From the NCBI GenBank assembly GCA_002307375.1, contig NTJI01000001.1, forward strand, positions 186,001 through 250,000: DNA of 64,000 bases. The letters run 5' to 3'. This DNA comes from Lysobacteraceae bacterium NML93-0399. GTDB taxonomy: Bacteria; Pseudomonadota; Gammaproteobacteria; Xanthomonadales; Xanthomonadaceae. The notes under the pieces are model-generated. The model saw nothing but the letters and a program-made list of their open reading frames with translations, was not told the DNA's origin and did not search any database. Within the stretch, counting starts at the first letter, position 1, and each line of letters opens with the position of its first letter. This document shows, piece by piece, positions 17,518-25,975 of this stretch. A program made the translations under genes and the position numbers.

Positions 17518-17626
17518 GTCATTCCCGCGAAAGCGGGAATCCAGGGACGTTTGCCGTCGGTTGCGCATCGATCGCTTCCCAAGACAGCACGATGTCCATG
17601 GATCCCGCTTGCGCGGGAATGACGGG
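17518..17626. repeat. Inverted repeat of the attcccgcgcaggcggga type, copy 2
   Basis: The left arm cgtcattcccgcgaaagcgg and the right arm atcccgcttgcgcgggaatg are about 40 bases apart. It is the second copy in the 584-bp mtnD-mtnC gap (17154-17737). The rest of that gap shows no coding or RNA signal that I can support. Confidence 0.8.
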
Positions 17627-17737
17627 GCGTCGGAACGGGCGTACGCAGTAGAGGCACGGCCCGGCCGCTGATCGACGAAGGCGTTGCCTGGTTCCACGCC
17701 TTACACTGCACCGCCCCGACCACCGGCTGACGCGCGG

Positions 17738-18427
17738 ATGATCCTGACCGACATCGAAGGCACCACCAGCAGTATCTCGTTCGTCAAGGACGTGCTGTTT
17801 CCCTATGCGCGCCGCGCCCTGCCCGGCTTCGTCACCGCGCACCGCGACGATCCCGAGGTCCGCCGCTGGCTGGATGTGGTCGCGACCGAACACGGGGCGA
17901 TGTGCGACGACGCCATGATCGTCGAGACGCTGCAGGGCTGGATCGATGCCGACCGCAAGCACACCGCGCTCAAGGCGCTGCAGGGCATGATCTGGTCGGC
18001 GGGCTACCGCCAGGCCGACTTCACCGCGCACATCTACCCCGACGTACCCGAAGCGCTGCGGCGCTGGCAGGCGGCCGGCGACACGCTGGCGGTCTATTCG
18101 TCGGGCTCGGTGCCGGCGCAGAAGCTGTTCTTCGGTCACAGCGCCGCGGGCGATCTCACCGGTCTGTTCTCGGCGTGGTTCGACACCGAGATCGGCGGCA
18201 AGCGCGAGGCCGAAAGCTATGCGCGTATCGCCGATGCGCTTGACGCCGCCCCGGCCGAGATCCTGTTCCTGTCCGACGTGGTCGCCGAGCTCGATGCCGC
18301 GCGCGACGCCGGCCTGCGCACGGTGCTGGTCGACCGGCTCGATGACTATCCCGTGCCGCGCGACGCGGCCGCCGCGAACGGCCACACGCGCGTGACCGCG
18401 TTCGACCAGATCGACGCGATCCGCTGA
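17738..18427 (+). CDS. mtnC: Acireductone synthase (enolase-phosphatase E1)
   Basis: 229 residues of the HAD superfamily. The nucleophile motif is [15 protein letters not shown], with the catalytic Asp near residue 4; later come [11 protein letters not shown] (HAD motif II) and [16 protein letters not shown] (motif III). It converts diketo-5-methylthiopentyl-1-phosphate into acireductone in two steps, supplying MtnD. MtnC proteins usually have only a few residues before DIEG, so the ATG at 17738 is preferred over 17684. The next gene begins one base after its stop, so the two are probably co-transcribed. Confidence 0.94.
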   Translation: MILTDIEGTTSSISFVKDVLFPYARRALPGFVTAHRDDPEVRRWLDVVATEHGAMCDDAMIVETLQGWIDADRKHTALKALQGMIWSAGYRQADFTAHIYPDVPEALRRWQAAGDTLAVYSSGSVPAQKLFFGHSAAGDLTGLFSAWFDTEIGGKREAESYARIADALDAAPAEILFLSDVVAELDAARDAGLRTVLVDRLDDYPVPRDAAAANGHTRVTAFDQIDAIR

Positions 18428-18428
18428 C

Positions 18429-19328
18429 ATGCGGCCGGCGTGCGGTCGGCTTCCGATGCGCCGATGGCTGCAGGCCGGCGCGCTGCTGTGCCTGTCCGTC
18501 TGCAGCGTCGCGCAGGCAATCGGGGGCAATGCGCTCGCGGCGCGCGATATCGCACTGATCGATGCGCGCGTGGCGGCGATGCCCCGCGCCGAGGGTGAGA
18601 TGCCGGCGTTGTACGTCGTCGGCGTGGCCGGAGACGCGAGCGAGGACGTGTTCCGCAACGAAGCCCGGTTCCTCGTCGATGCAGCTGCACCGCGACTCGG
18701 TGCAGGGGCGCGCGCGCTCGCGCTGGTGAACCACGCGGACAGCCTCGAAGGCGACGGAACGCCGCTGGCGACTTCGGACAACCTGCGCCACACCCTGGCG
18801 GCAATCGGCGCACACATGGATCGCGAGCGCGACCTCCTGCTGCTGTATCTGACGATGCATGGCGCCGAGGACCACCAACTGGGACTGGTGCTGCCGGACG
18901 GGCGCGAAGCGGCGCTCACCCCCGCTGAGCTGCGTGACGCCCTGGACGCCGCAGGCATCGTGCATCGCGTCGTGGTCATCTCGGCCTGTTTCTCGGGCGG
19001 CTTCATTCCGGCGCTCGAAACCCCCGACACGCTGGTGCTGACCGCCGCGCGCGCCGACCGGCCGTCGTTCGGCTGCGGCAGCGAATCGACGATCACCTTC
19101 TTCGGTCGCGCCTGGCTGCTCGACGGCCTCAATGCCGACCGCAATTTCGCCGGGGCCTTCCGTCTGGCGACGCGTGCGATCAAGCAGCGCGAGCGCATGC
19201 TCGGCTACGAGCGTTCCGGCCCGCGGATTGCCGAGGGCGCACGCATCGGCGGCACGCTTGCGCACTGGCAGGCGACATTGCCGGCCGATCTGCCGCCTGC
19301 GGTGTATCCGTACCCGATCGCGCCGTGA
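18429..19328 (+). CDS. Secreted C13-family (legumain/caspase-like) cysteine peptidase
   Basis: 299 residues. An N-terminal signal peptide (LQAGALLCLSVCSVAQA) from either Met1 or Met10 predicts export. The catalytic dyad is visible: His in LYLTMHGAED (about residue 143) and Cys in VVISACFSGGF (about residue 189), the layout of peptidase family C13 and of bacterial caspase-like proteins. A final structural block is NFAGAFRLATRAIKQRER. The gene starts one base after mtnC, although a peptidase has no evident place in methionine salvage. Its substrate is unknown. Repeats and a long gene-free stretch follow. Confidence 0.85.
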   Translation: MRPACGRLPMRRWLQAGALLCLSVCSVAQAIGGNALAARDIALIDARVAAMPRAEGEMPALYVVGVAGDASEDVFRNEARFLVDAAAPRLGAGARALALVNHADSLEGDGTPLATSDNLRHTLAAIGAHMDRERDLLLLYLTMHGAEDHQLGLVLPDGREAALTPAELRDALDAAGIVHRVVVISACFSGGFIPALETPDTLVLTAARADRPSFGCGSESTITFFGRAWLLDGLNADRNFAGAFRLATRAIKQRERMLGYERSGPRIAEGARIGGTLAHWQATLPADLPPAVYPYPIAP

Positions 19329-19429
19329 TCCAGGCGTCGCCCTTCGGGCACGCGCGAAGCACGACCCGAAGCAAGGCGTGACCCTACAGGCGCGTGGTGG
19401 AGCGAGGTTTCAACCGGAGCCGCCCGCCA

Positions 19430-19500
19430 CTGCAGGCACGCGCTCGCGTGCGAATGGATTCACCGGGAAAGCCCCTCGCGCGCAAGCGCGCTCCTACAAG
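19430..19500. repeat. Degenerate short-form tgtaggagcg repeat
   Basis: The left arm is diverged (ctgcaggcacgcgctcgcgt). The centre gaatggattcaccgggaaag and right arm cgcgcaagcgcgctcctaca are typical of the family. Confidence 0.75.
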
Positions 19501-19543
19501 AAGCGATCGTGCCGCGCGCAACTCCATCCGCAGCAGCACGCCA

Positions 19544-19610
19544 CTGCAGGAGCAGGCTCGCGTGCGAATGGCTTCACCGGGAAAGCTCTCGCGCGCAAGC
19601 GCGCTTGCAG
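19544..19610. repeat. Degenerate short-form tgtaggagcg repeat, second copy
   Basis: Left arm ctgcaggagcaggctcgcgt, centre ggcttcaccgggaaagc, right arm gcgcgcaagcgcgcttgcag. About 114 bases from the previous copy, with related flanks (ccgccactgcag/cgccactgcag), so it is probably a tandem duplication. Confidence 0.75.
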
Positions 19611-19678
19611 GCGCTGGCAAGTCTGCGCTGATTCGCGCGAGTCAGCAGAACACCCACTTACCCGAGACTGATTCTCGT

Positions 19679-19708
19679 TCCGACAGTGGATGTCCTCGCT
19701 GGCTAGAA
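19679..19708 (+). promoter_or_regulatory. Sigma70-type promoter of a candidate small RNA
   Basis: CCGACA (19679-19684, four of six -35 matches), an 18-base spacer and TAGAAT (19703-19708, five of six -10 matches). No plus-strand gene follows for 2 kb. Confidence 0.45.
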
Positions 19709-19714
19709 TTCACG

Positions 19715-19822
19715 CCGCGCCGCCAGCCAGCCATCGCCAGCACGCGACGCATTCGACCCGCCCGCCAGCCATCGCGCGCCAGCCGGTCACCCTCAAAAGC
19801 CCGCCGATGTGCGGGTTTTTTG
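19715..19822 (+). ncRNA. Candidate small RNA of about 108 nt
   Basis: A promoter-like element ending at 19708 and a textbook terminator at 19795-19822 bracket about 108 bases. No start codon followed by a plausible reading frame lies between them. The sequence contains two direct copies of gccagccatcg; a third lies beyond the terminator at 19858. It is flanked by a repeat cluster on the left and by the 3' side of a minus-strand gene on the right, so the terminator is not explained by an upstream protein gene. No known RNA family was recognised. Confidence 0.4.
19795..19822 (+). terminator. Rho-independent terminator
   Basis: aaaag, stem cccgc/gcggg with loop cgatgt, then seven T residues. 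The leading A-run makes it partly bidirectional. The downstream stretch 19823-20125 holds no gene that I can support. Confidence 0.7.
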
Positions 19823-20125
19823 TTGCCCGTGCGCCGAGCATCACGTTGACGCCCATCGGCAGCCATCGATCGGCCAGCGCAGCGTCTGCGTGTGTGTCGC
19901 TGCCGGCGGGCCGGCGGCCCGCCATCGAGCACGCAAGCGGGTTCTGGCCTGCGATCGACGCCCTATGGGCGCGACCCTGCCGCGCGCTTCACGCGCACAG
20001 CCCCGAACCGCACAACACCGAAGACTTCCGGACCGAACGCCGCCTGCGCCGATCCTGGACGCGGTTACGGCACCCGTTCGTGCGGCGGCGCCATCGTCGT
20101 CGCTCCGGCCTCGCCGCGACGACGC

Positions 20126-21697
20126 TCATCGCGACGCGTCGTCGCCGTCGCCGTCGCCGTCGAACAGTGCGAGACGATACAGCGTGCTGGCGCGCTGCTC
20201 GCCCTGCCAGGAATCGAAGACGCGCACCTCGACGGTGTGCGTGCCGACTGCACGATCGGTCGGCAAGGCGCCGCGCCACAGGTGCGTCGAAGCCGTGGCC
20301 TCGGGCGAGCGGTCGCGCCCACGCAGGTGTTCGGCGAGGTCGTCGCGCACGTTCTCCAGCAACAGGCGCGGGTCGGCCCGCTCGACGCGTCGCATCGCAG
20401 TCCACTCGCCATCACCCACCCGGAATTCGACCCGCGTGTCCGGCTCGCCCATGTAGACGTTGGCGTAAACGCCCCAGGCCGGGTACGCGCCCTGACGGAG
20501 CACGCGCGGCGCATGCAGGGCCATCGCCTGGGTGCTGGCCGGATCCTGCGCATCCACGCGTGCCGGATGCCAGGCCAGGCGATAGGCACCGCCCGCGGCG
20601 ACCTGCACCGTTGCGAACCCGTTCGGCGTGCCGTCGGCCATCGTCGCGGCGGGAATGCCGTCCGCATCCGGCGCCCCGCTCCAGAACGCGCCGCTGGCGG
20701 CGCCGACGTTGTACTCGTGCAGTGGCGTGTCGCCGAGCCAGCCGGTCGCCGCGTCATGGCGCACATGCTGCTGGGTGTGGCGGTGGCCGGTCAGCAGCAG
20801 CACGTGGGGGAACCGCTCGAGCGCTGCGAACAGGCGCGCACGGTCGGCGCTGCGCATGGTTTCCGGCGCGCCTGCGGCGGCAGTATCGAACCAGGGGATG
20901 TGCGCGGCGACCACGAGCAGCCGGTCGCGTGGCGCGCGCGCCAGGTAGGCCTCGAGGAAGGCGAACTGGTCCTCGCGCATGCCGCCGACATAGGCCGGAC
21001 GCTCGCCCGGCTGGTAGATGACGTTGTCGAGCACCAGGAAGTTCGCCTGCGGCGTCTCCCAGGCATAGGTCTCGGGACCGTAACGGTCACGGAAGGACGC
21101 GGTGGAGCCAAGGTCGTCGCGCGCGTCGAAATCGAGATCGTGGTTGCCGGGCAGATGCAGCCAGGGCGCATCGAGACGTGCGGTGGCGCGGTCGATCGCC
21201 GGATACAGCGCAGGGTCGTCATTGGTGACATCGCCCAGCGTCAGTCCCAGGTCGAACGGGCCGGCGGCCTGCGCGGCGGCGACCACCGCGCGGTCGTAAT
21301 AGTCCACCTCGGCCGGCGTGGTCGTCTGCGGGTCGGCGAAGACCGCCACGTCGAGGGTGTCCCGGGCAGGCGTGGGTTGCAGCTCGAACGTGCAGGCCGC
21401 GCCCCGGGCCGCCGGCGCGCGCCAGAACGCCGGATTGGCGCCCGCCCGCGCGAAGGTCCACCCGGCCGGCTTGATCACGAAAACCGGGGCCCGGCGCCCG
21501 TCAAGGCCCTCGAAACGGCCGTCGGCCCCGGTCACCACGATGCGGGTGCCGTCGGACACCCCCACCCCCGCCAGCACGGAGGTTCCGTCGGCCCCGATGG
21601 TCACTACCCGGCCCGAATCGCAGGCGCCTGCCGCGCCGGCGAGCGCCAGCAGTGCGAGGGCGATGGACGGGGTGGTACGGCGGCGGCGGAACGGCAT
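20126..21697 (-). CDS. Secreted calcineurin-like metallophosphoesterase
   Basis: 523 residues from the ATG at 21697, with a signal peptide (SIALALLALAGAAGAC) predicting export. The N-terminal ~100 residues look like a beta-sandwich of the kind that precedes these phosphoesterases. The catalytic domain has the full metal set in order: VFADPQ, LTLGDVTND, LPGNHDLDFD, VVAAHIPWF and LLTGHRHTQ. A C-terminal domain of ~150 residues follows, containing VEFRVGDGEWTAM and HTVEVRVFDSW. A Met at 21751 is a possible but less likely start. The substrate is unknown (phosphomonoester or diester). It ends with a run of Asp/Gly (DGDGDGDD) and is isolated from other genes. Confidence 0.88.
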   Translation of the reverse strand: MPFRRRRTTPSIALALLALAGAAGACDSGRVVTIGADGTSVLAGVGVSDGTRIVVTGADGRFEGLDGRRAPVFVIKPAGWTFARAGANPAFWRAPAARGAACTFELQPTPARDTLDVAVFADPQTTTPAEVDYYDRAVVAAAQAAGPFDLGLTLGDVTNDDPALYPAIDRATARLDAPWLHLPGNHDLDFDARDDLGSTASFRDRYGPETYAWETPQANFLVLDNVIYQPGERPAYVGGMREDQFAFLEAYLARAPRDRLLVVAAHIPWFDTAAAGAPETMRSADRARLFAALERFPHVLLLTGHRHTQQHVRHDAATGWLGDTPLHEYNVGAASGAFWSGAPDADGIPAATMADGTPNGFATVQVAAGGAYRLAWHPARVDAQDPASTQAMALHAPRVLRQGAYPAWGVYANVYMGEPDTRVEFRVGDGEWTAMRRVERADPRLLLENVRDDLAEHLRGRDRSPEATASTHLWRGALPTDRAVGTHTVEVRVFDSWQGEQRASTLYRLALFDGDGDGDDASR

Positions 21698-21833
21698 CGG
21701 CAAAACCTGCAGAGACGGGAACGCGCGGATTATGCCGCCGGATGCTTTCACCCGGCCGGTGGTCTACGCTTCCTGCGTTTGCAGGCCAATGGAACCGGCC
21801 ATTGCGGGGGCACATGGGGCTCGGGGCGACAGG

Positions 21834-23672
21834 ATGACGCGGATCGGCAGGGCAATGAGGATCGGGCTTGCGGGCTGGCTGCTGCTGGTGGTCTGCGGCT
21901 GGCTGCCTGTGGCCGCGGCCGTGGAGCGCGCGGATGTCGTCCTCCTACCGGGCCTGGCGGAGGTGGGGCTGGCCCCGCATCTGCGCTACCACCACGACGC
22001 GGACGCGCTGGATGACACGGCCATGGCCTGGCAGCGCGTCGACACCGGCGCGATGGCGCCGCTGCCCGACGGCGCGGACGCATTCGGATTCCAGCGCGGC
22101 ACGTTCTGGTTCCACACGCGCGTGGTCAACCGCGATCCGGACGAGCCCCGCTGGATGCTGGTGCAGGAGTATCCGCTCAGCGACGAGATCGACGTGCTGC
22201 TGCGCTATCCCGACGGCCGCATCGTTCGTCACGCCGGCGGCGACCATCGGCCCTTCGCCTCGCGCAGCGTGCGTTATCGGCACCCCAACTTCAGTCTGGA
22301 CCTGCCGCCGGGCGAGCCGGTCGACATCCTCGTGCGCGTGCGCAGCCAGAGTTCGATGCAGGTGCCGCTGCAGCTCTACACGCCCAAGGCGTTCACCGAA
22401 GTCTCGCGCGATGCGCAGCTGGCGATCGGGCTGTACTACGGCATCATGCTGGCGCTGCTGTTCTACAACCTGGTGCTGTGGCTGTCGCTGCGCGATGCCA
22501 GTTATTTCTGGTACCTGTGCCACGTCACCGCGTTCGGGCTGGTGCTGTTCACCCTCAACGGGCTGGGCTTCGAATACCTGTGGCCCGGCTCGCCGTGGCT
22601 GGCCGACCACATGGTGCCGATCTCGATCTGTCTGGCGCTGGTGGCGATGCTGCAGTTCTCGCGCACCTTCCTCGAACTGCCCAGGCGCTGGCCGCGCGGC
22701 AATCTGCTGCTGCTCGCGCTGATGGCGTTCTTCGTGCTGTTCGGCATCGCCTCGGTCTGGCTGCCGGTCCGCATCGCCACCCCGGTCGCTTCGCGCGCGG
22801 TGCTGCTGGGCGTGGTCGGCATCGTCATCGCCACCATCGTGGTGCTGCGCGACGGCTATGCGCCGGCGCGCCTGCTGCTGCTGGCCTGGTCGATGTTCCT
22901 GCTGGGCACCGCGGCGTTCACGCTGCTGGCCTTCGGCGTGCTGCCCAAGAACTTCGCCACCGAATACGGCGTGCAGATCGGCTCGGCGCTGGAGATGCTG
23001 CTGCTGTCGATTGCGCTCGGCCACCGCTACGCGGCGCTGCGTCACGAGAACCAGCGCATCACCGCAGAAGCCAACCAGAAGCTCGAACGCAAGGTGGCCC
23101 AACGCACTCAGGAAGTGCGCAGCACGCTGCTGCAGCTGGAGGAAGCGCATGCCCGCCTGCGCGATTCCAGCCGCCGCGACGGGCTGACCGGGCTCTACAA
23201 CCGCACCTGGTTCCACGAGGCCTTCCGCGATCTCGCCCAACAGGCCCAGGCCGATGCGCACCCGCTGGCCGTGCTGATGATCGACCTGGATCACTTCAAG
23301 TCGATCAACGACCGCCACGGCCATCTCGCCGGCGACGAATGCCTGCGCTGGGCGGCGCGCAGGATCGGCCGGATCCTGCGCGCACACGATGCCCTGCTGG
23401 CCCGTTTCGGCGGCGAGGAATTCATCGCCGCCCTGCCCGGCCACGACATGGCGGCGGCCGGCGCGGTCGCCGAGGCCATCCGCCACTCACTCGGCGACGA
23501 ACCCTGTGTCGTGGGCGAGGCGCGCATCCGCGTGACCGCCAGCATCGGCGTGCACGTGGTCGGTCCGGGCCGGGCGCGCAGCGTCGACGACGCCCTGGGC
23601 ATCGCCGATCGCGCCCTGTACGCCGCCAAGGCCAGCGGTCGCGACTGCGTGGCACTGGCCGAACCGGCCTGA
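21834..23672 (+). CDS. 7TM-DISM receptor diguanylate cyclase
   Basis: 612 residues. A signal peptide is followed by a periplasmic 7TMR-DISMED2-type domain (about 30-160, with FWFHTRVVNRD), seven membrane helices (about 180-390), a short coiled coil (NQRITAEANQKLERKVAQRTQ) and a GGDEF domain (about 445-605) with active GGEEF at 526-530. An RAHD tetrapeptide precedes the active site, but with one residue too many for a standard inhibitory RxxD site. It should make cyclic-di-GMP in response to a periplasmic, possibly carbohydrate-like, ligand. The ATG at 21834 was chosen because it starts just before the signal peptide; MRIGLAG at 21855 is an alternative. Confidence 0.9.
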   Translation: MTRIGRAMRIGLAGWLLLVVCGWLPVAAAVERADVVLLPGLAEVGLAPHLRYHHDADALDDTAMAWQRVDTGAMAPLPDGADAFGFQRGTFWFHTRVVNRDPDEPRWMLVQEYPLSDEIDVLLRYPDGRIVRHAGGDHRPFASRSVRYRHPNFSLDLPPGEPVDILVRVRSQSSMQVPLQLYTPKAFTEVSRDAQLAIGLYYGIMLALLFYNLVLWLSLRDASYFWYLCHVTAFGLVLFTLNGLGFEYLWPGSPWLADHMVPISICLALVAMLQFSRTFLELPRRWPRGNLLLLALMAFFVLFGIASVWLPVRIATPVASRAVLLGVVGIVIATIVVLRDGYAPARLLLLAWSMFLLGTAAFTLLAFGVLPKNFATEYGVQIGSALEMLLLSIALGHRYAALRHENQRITAEANQKLERKVAQRTQEVRSTLLQLEEAHARLRDSSRRDGLTGLYNRTWFHEAFRDLAQQAQADAHPLAVLMIDLDHFKSINDRHGHLAGDECLRWAARRIGRILRAHDALLARFGGEEFIAALPGHDMAAAGAVAEAIRHSLGDEPCVVGEARIRVTASIGVHVVGPGRARSVDDALGIADRALYAAKASGRDCVALAEPA

Positions 23673-23756
23673 GCGGAGCCTACCCATCGCAAGGCCCCGG
23701 CCCGGCCGGCAGTCAGGCGGCGACCGGTGCGGTCGGATATCATGTGCGGCTTCATC

Positions 23757-23833
23757 GGCCCCGTAGCTCAGCTGGATAGAGCGTCCCCCTCCTAAGGGGA
23801 AGGTCGCCCGTTCGAATCGGGCCGGGGCCGCCA
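23757..23833 (+). tRNA. tRNA-Arg (anticodon CCT)
   Basis: A 77-base cloverleaf including an encoded CCA. The acceptor stem GGCCCCG/CGGGGCC, D-arm GCTCAGCTGGATAGAGC, anticodon stem TCCCC/GGGGA with loop CTCCTAA (anticodon CCT at 23791-23793), and T-arm GCCCG-TTCGAAT-CGGGC all pair. It reads AGG codons, which are rare in this high-GC sequence. A TATCAT -10-like box lies at 23738-23743. Confidence 0.97.
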
Positions 23834-23940
23834 GCCCGCGACCTCAAGTCCGGCCTCGCCGCCGCGCGTCGCGTCCGCCGATGCCCTCGCGCATCCCCCG
23901 CTGCCGGCGCGCCGGCGGCGTCTTCGCACAAGGAGTTTCC

Positions 23941-25476
23941 ATGTCGCATCCCGTCCTCACCGCACTCGGCCTGTCGTCCACCGAATCGGGTACCTATCTG
24001 GGCAACGGCGAGTGGGCCCAGGACCGCGGCGCCGGCGTGATCGAGCCCGTCAACCCGACCAATGGCGACGTGCTGGCCCAGGTGCTGGCGTCTTCGGAAT
24101 CCGACTACGAGCAGATCGTCAGCCGCGCCCAGGCCGCCTTCCGCGAATGGCGCAAGACGCCCGCCCCGCGCCGTGGCGAGGCCATCCGCCTGTGCGCCGA
24201 TGCGCTGCGCACGCACAAGGACGCGCTCGGCTCGCTGGTTGCGCTCGAAATGGGCAAGTCCAAGCCCGAGGGCGACGGCGAAGTGCAGGAGATGATCGAC
24301 ATCGGCGAGTTCGCGGTCGGTCTGTCGCGCCAGCTCTACGGCCTGACCATGCATTCCGAGCGCCCCGGCCACCGCATGTACGAGCAATGGCACCCACTGG
24401 GCCTGGTCGGCGTGATCAGCGCATTCAACTTCCCCGTCGCGGTGTGGGCGTGGAATGCGTTCGTCTCGGCAGTGTGCGGCAACATCACCATCTGGAAGCC
24501 GTCGCCGAAGACGCCGCTGTCGGCGATCGCGTCGATGAAGATCTGCAACGACGCGCTGAAGGCCGCGGGTTTCCCCGACATCTTCTTCCTGTTCAACGAT
24601 GCCGGCAGCGATCTGGCGCAGGCCTTCGTCGACGACAAGCGCATCGCGCTGGTCAGCTTCACCGGTTCGACCAAGGTCGGCCGTCACGTCGGTGAGCGCG
24701 TCGCGCGCCGCATGGGCCGTTCGCTGCTCGAACTCGGCGGCAACAACGCGATCATCGTCGACCCTTCGGCCGACCTGAAGCTGGCGATCCCGGCAATCGT
24801 GTTCGGCGCCGTGGGCACCGCCGGCCAGCGCTGCACCACCACGCGCCGGCTGTTCGTGCACGAGTCGATCTACGACGACGTGCTCGCCAAGCTCAAGACC
24901 GCCTATGCGCAGGTCGAGAAGAAGATCGGCGACCCGACCGACCCGGCCAACCTGATGGGCCCGCTGAATTCGCGCGATGGCGTGCAGGCGTATCTGGCCG
25001 CGATCGAGAAGGCCAAGGCTGCCGGCGCGACCATCGAAAGTGGCGGCCGCGCGCTCGACGACCGCAAGGGCAACTTCGTCCTGCCGGCGCTCGTCAGCGG
25101 CCTGTCGAACGATGCCGAGGTGGTGCAGACCGAGACCTTCGCCCCGATCCTCTACGTGATGAAGTACAGCGATCTCGACCAGGCGATCGAGATGCAGAAC
25201 GACGTGCCGCAGGGCCTGTCGTCGGCGCTGTTCACGACCGATCTGCGTGCCTCCGAGCAGTACCTCTCGGCCTGGGGTTCGGACTGCGGCATCGCCAACG
25301 TCAACATCGGCACCTCGGGCGCCGAGATCGGCGGCGCCTTCGGCGGCGAGAAGGAGACCGGCGGCGGCCGCGAGTCGGGGTCGGATGCGTGGCGTGCCTA
25401 CATGCGCCGCCAGACCAACACCATCAACTACTCCGACGCCCTGCCACTGGCCCAGGGCATCAAGTTCGACATCTGA
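23941..25476 (+). CDS. amaB: ALDH7-type aldehyde dehydrogenase (L-aminoadipate-semialdehyde dehydrogenase)
   Basis: 511 residues, the size of the ALDH7 (antiquitin/AmaB) group. The motifs are VISAFNFPVAVWAWN, SFTGSTKVGRHVG (NAD-binding), LELGGNNA with the catalytic Glu, and GTAGQRCTTTRRL with the catalytic Cys. Members oxidise 2-aminoadipate-6-semialdehyde (piperideine-6-carboxylate) to aminoadipate in lysine degradation. The assignment rests on family resemblance, and neighbouring genes do not confirm it, although glutaryl-CoA dehydrogenase, also of lysine breakdown, lies at 40-41 kb. A strong SD (aaggag) is 6 bases before the ATG. A 14-bp GC hairpin follows the stop. Confidence 0.88.
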   Translation: MSHPVLTALGLSSTESGTYLGNGEWAQDRGAGVIEPVNPTNGDVLAQVLASSESDYEQIVSRAQAAFREWRKTPAPRRGEAIRLCADALRTHKDALGSLVALEMGKSKPEGDGEVQEMIDIGEFAVGLSRQLYGLTMHSERPGHRMYEQWHPLGLVGVISAFNFPVAVWAWNAFVSAVCGNITIWKPSPKTPLSAIASMKICNDALKAAGFPDIFFLFNDAGSDLAQAFVDDKRIALVSFTGSTKVGRHVGERVARRMGRSLLELGGNNAIIVDPSADLKLAIPAIVFGAVGTAGQRCTTTRRLFVHESIYDDVLAKLKTAYAQVEKKIGDPTDPANLMGPLNSRDGVQAYLAAIEKAKAAGATIESGGRALDDRKGNFVLPALVSGLSNDAEVVQTETFAPILYVMKYSDLDQAIEMQNDVPQGLSSALFTTDLRASEQYLSAWGSDCGIANVNIGTSGAEIGGAFGGEKETGGGRESGSDAWRAYMRRQTNTINYSDALPLAQGIKFDI

Positions 25477-25484
25477 TCGACCCG

Positions 25485-25515
25485 GCGCACGCCGCGGCCT
25501 CGCCGCGGCGTGCGC
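25485..25515 (+). terminator. GC-rich hairpin after the aldehyde dehydrogenase gene
   Basis: A perfect 14-bp stem, gcgcacgccgcggc / gccgcggcgtgcgc, with a 3-base loop. It lacks a U-tract, so termination is probable but not certain. Confidence 0.5.
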
Positions 25516-25519
25516 ACAT

Positions 25520-25549
25520 TTGCAGGTGCGACCCCGCTGTCGGGATAAT
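25520..25549 (+). promoter_or_regulatory. Promoter of the pyrD-murB operon
   Basis: TTGCAG, 18 bases, GATAAT, located just after the preceding hairpin. It would start an mRNA about 115 bases before the TTG of the first gene of the unit. Confidence 0.45.
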
Positions 25550-25672
25550 CGCGCCTTCCCCCGTTCCTGGACCGCCTCGCATGGCGCCGCGAACTCCGGC
25601 CCGCCCGTCCCTGCCCCGCCGCCTGCGTGCGACGCGGCCTGAGCGGGTGGCGCTCCTGCAAGGTGCACGCGC

Positions 25673-25975
25673 TTGACTTCCCCGTCTTCGAGCCTGCCGC
25701 CCGCCCCGCCGCGCACCAGCACGCTGGCCGTCGTGAGCCTGGTCTGTGGGTTGCTCGGCTGGTCGCTGTTGCCGCTGGTGGGCAGTATCGCGGCGGTCGT
25801 CACCGGACACATGGCACGCGCCGAAGTCCGTCGCACGCCCGGCCTCGACGGCGACGGCCTGGCGGTCGCCGGGCTGGTGCTGGGCTATCTCGCGGTGGCA
25901 CTGGCGGTCTTGGCAGGGCTGTCCTTCGTGCTGGTCTTCGCCGGTCTGATCGCGCTCACGGCGGTGGCCGCCTGA
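25673..25975 (+). CDS. DUF4190-type small membrane protein
   Basis: 100 residues from a TTG start. A Pro/Ser-rich N-terminus is followed by two hydrophobic segments ([20 protein letters not shown] and [20 protein letters not shown]) separated by [20 protein letters not shown]. This is the standard DUF4190 pattern of paired helices with a short R-rich, glycine-containing loop. The function is unknown. Its TGA overlaps the pyrD ATG (TGATG reading), so the two are coupled. The start is inferred because no ATG or GTG in this frame lies before the first helix. Confidence 0.75.
   Translation: MTSPSSSLPPAPPRTSTLAVVSLVCGLLGWSLLPLVGSIAAVVTGHMARAEVRRTPGLDGDGLAVAGLVLGYLAVALAVLAGLSFVLVFAGLIALTAVAA

Noticed and set aside
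19642-19932. Minus-strand open frame over the candidate RNA and terminator
   Set aside because: It reads the terminator and repeats in reverse, has no SD and shows no family that I can name with confidence. A phage-type origin was considered but no phage gene is near.
19892-22015. 707-codon plus-strand frame opposite the phosphoesterase
   Set aside because: Antisense shadow of a gene with a complete metallophosphoesterase motif set.
23757-23833. tRNA-Arg(CCT) as an integration site
   Set aside because: No integrase, direct repeat of the tRNA 3' end, or foreign-looking DNA follows; the next gene is an ordinary metabolic gene with its own SD.
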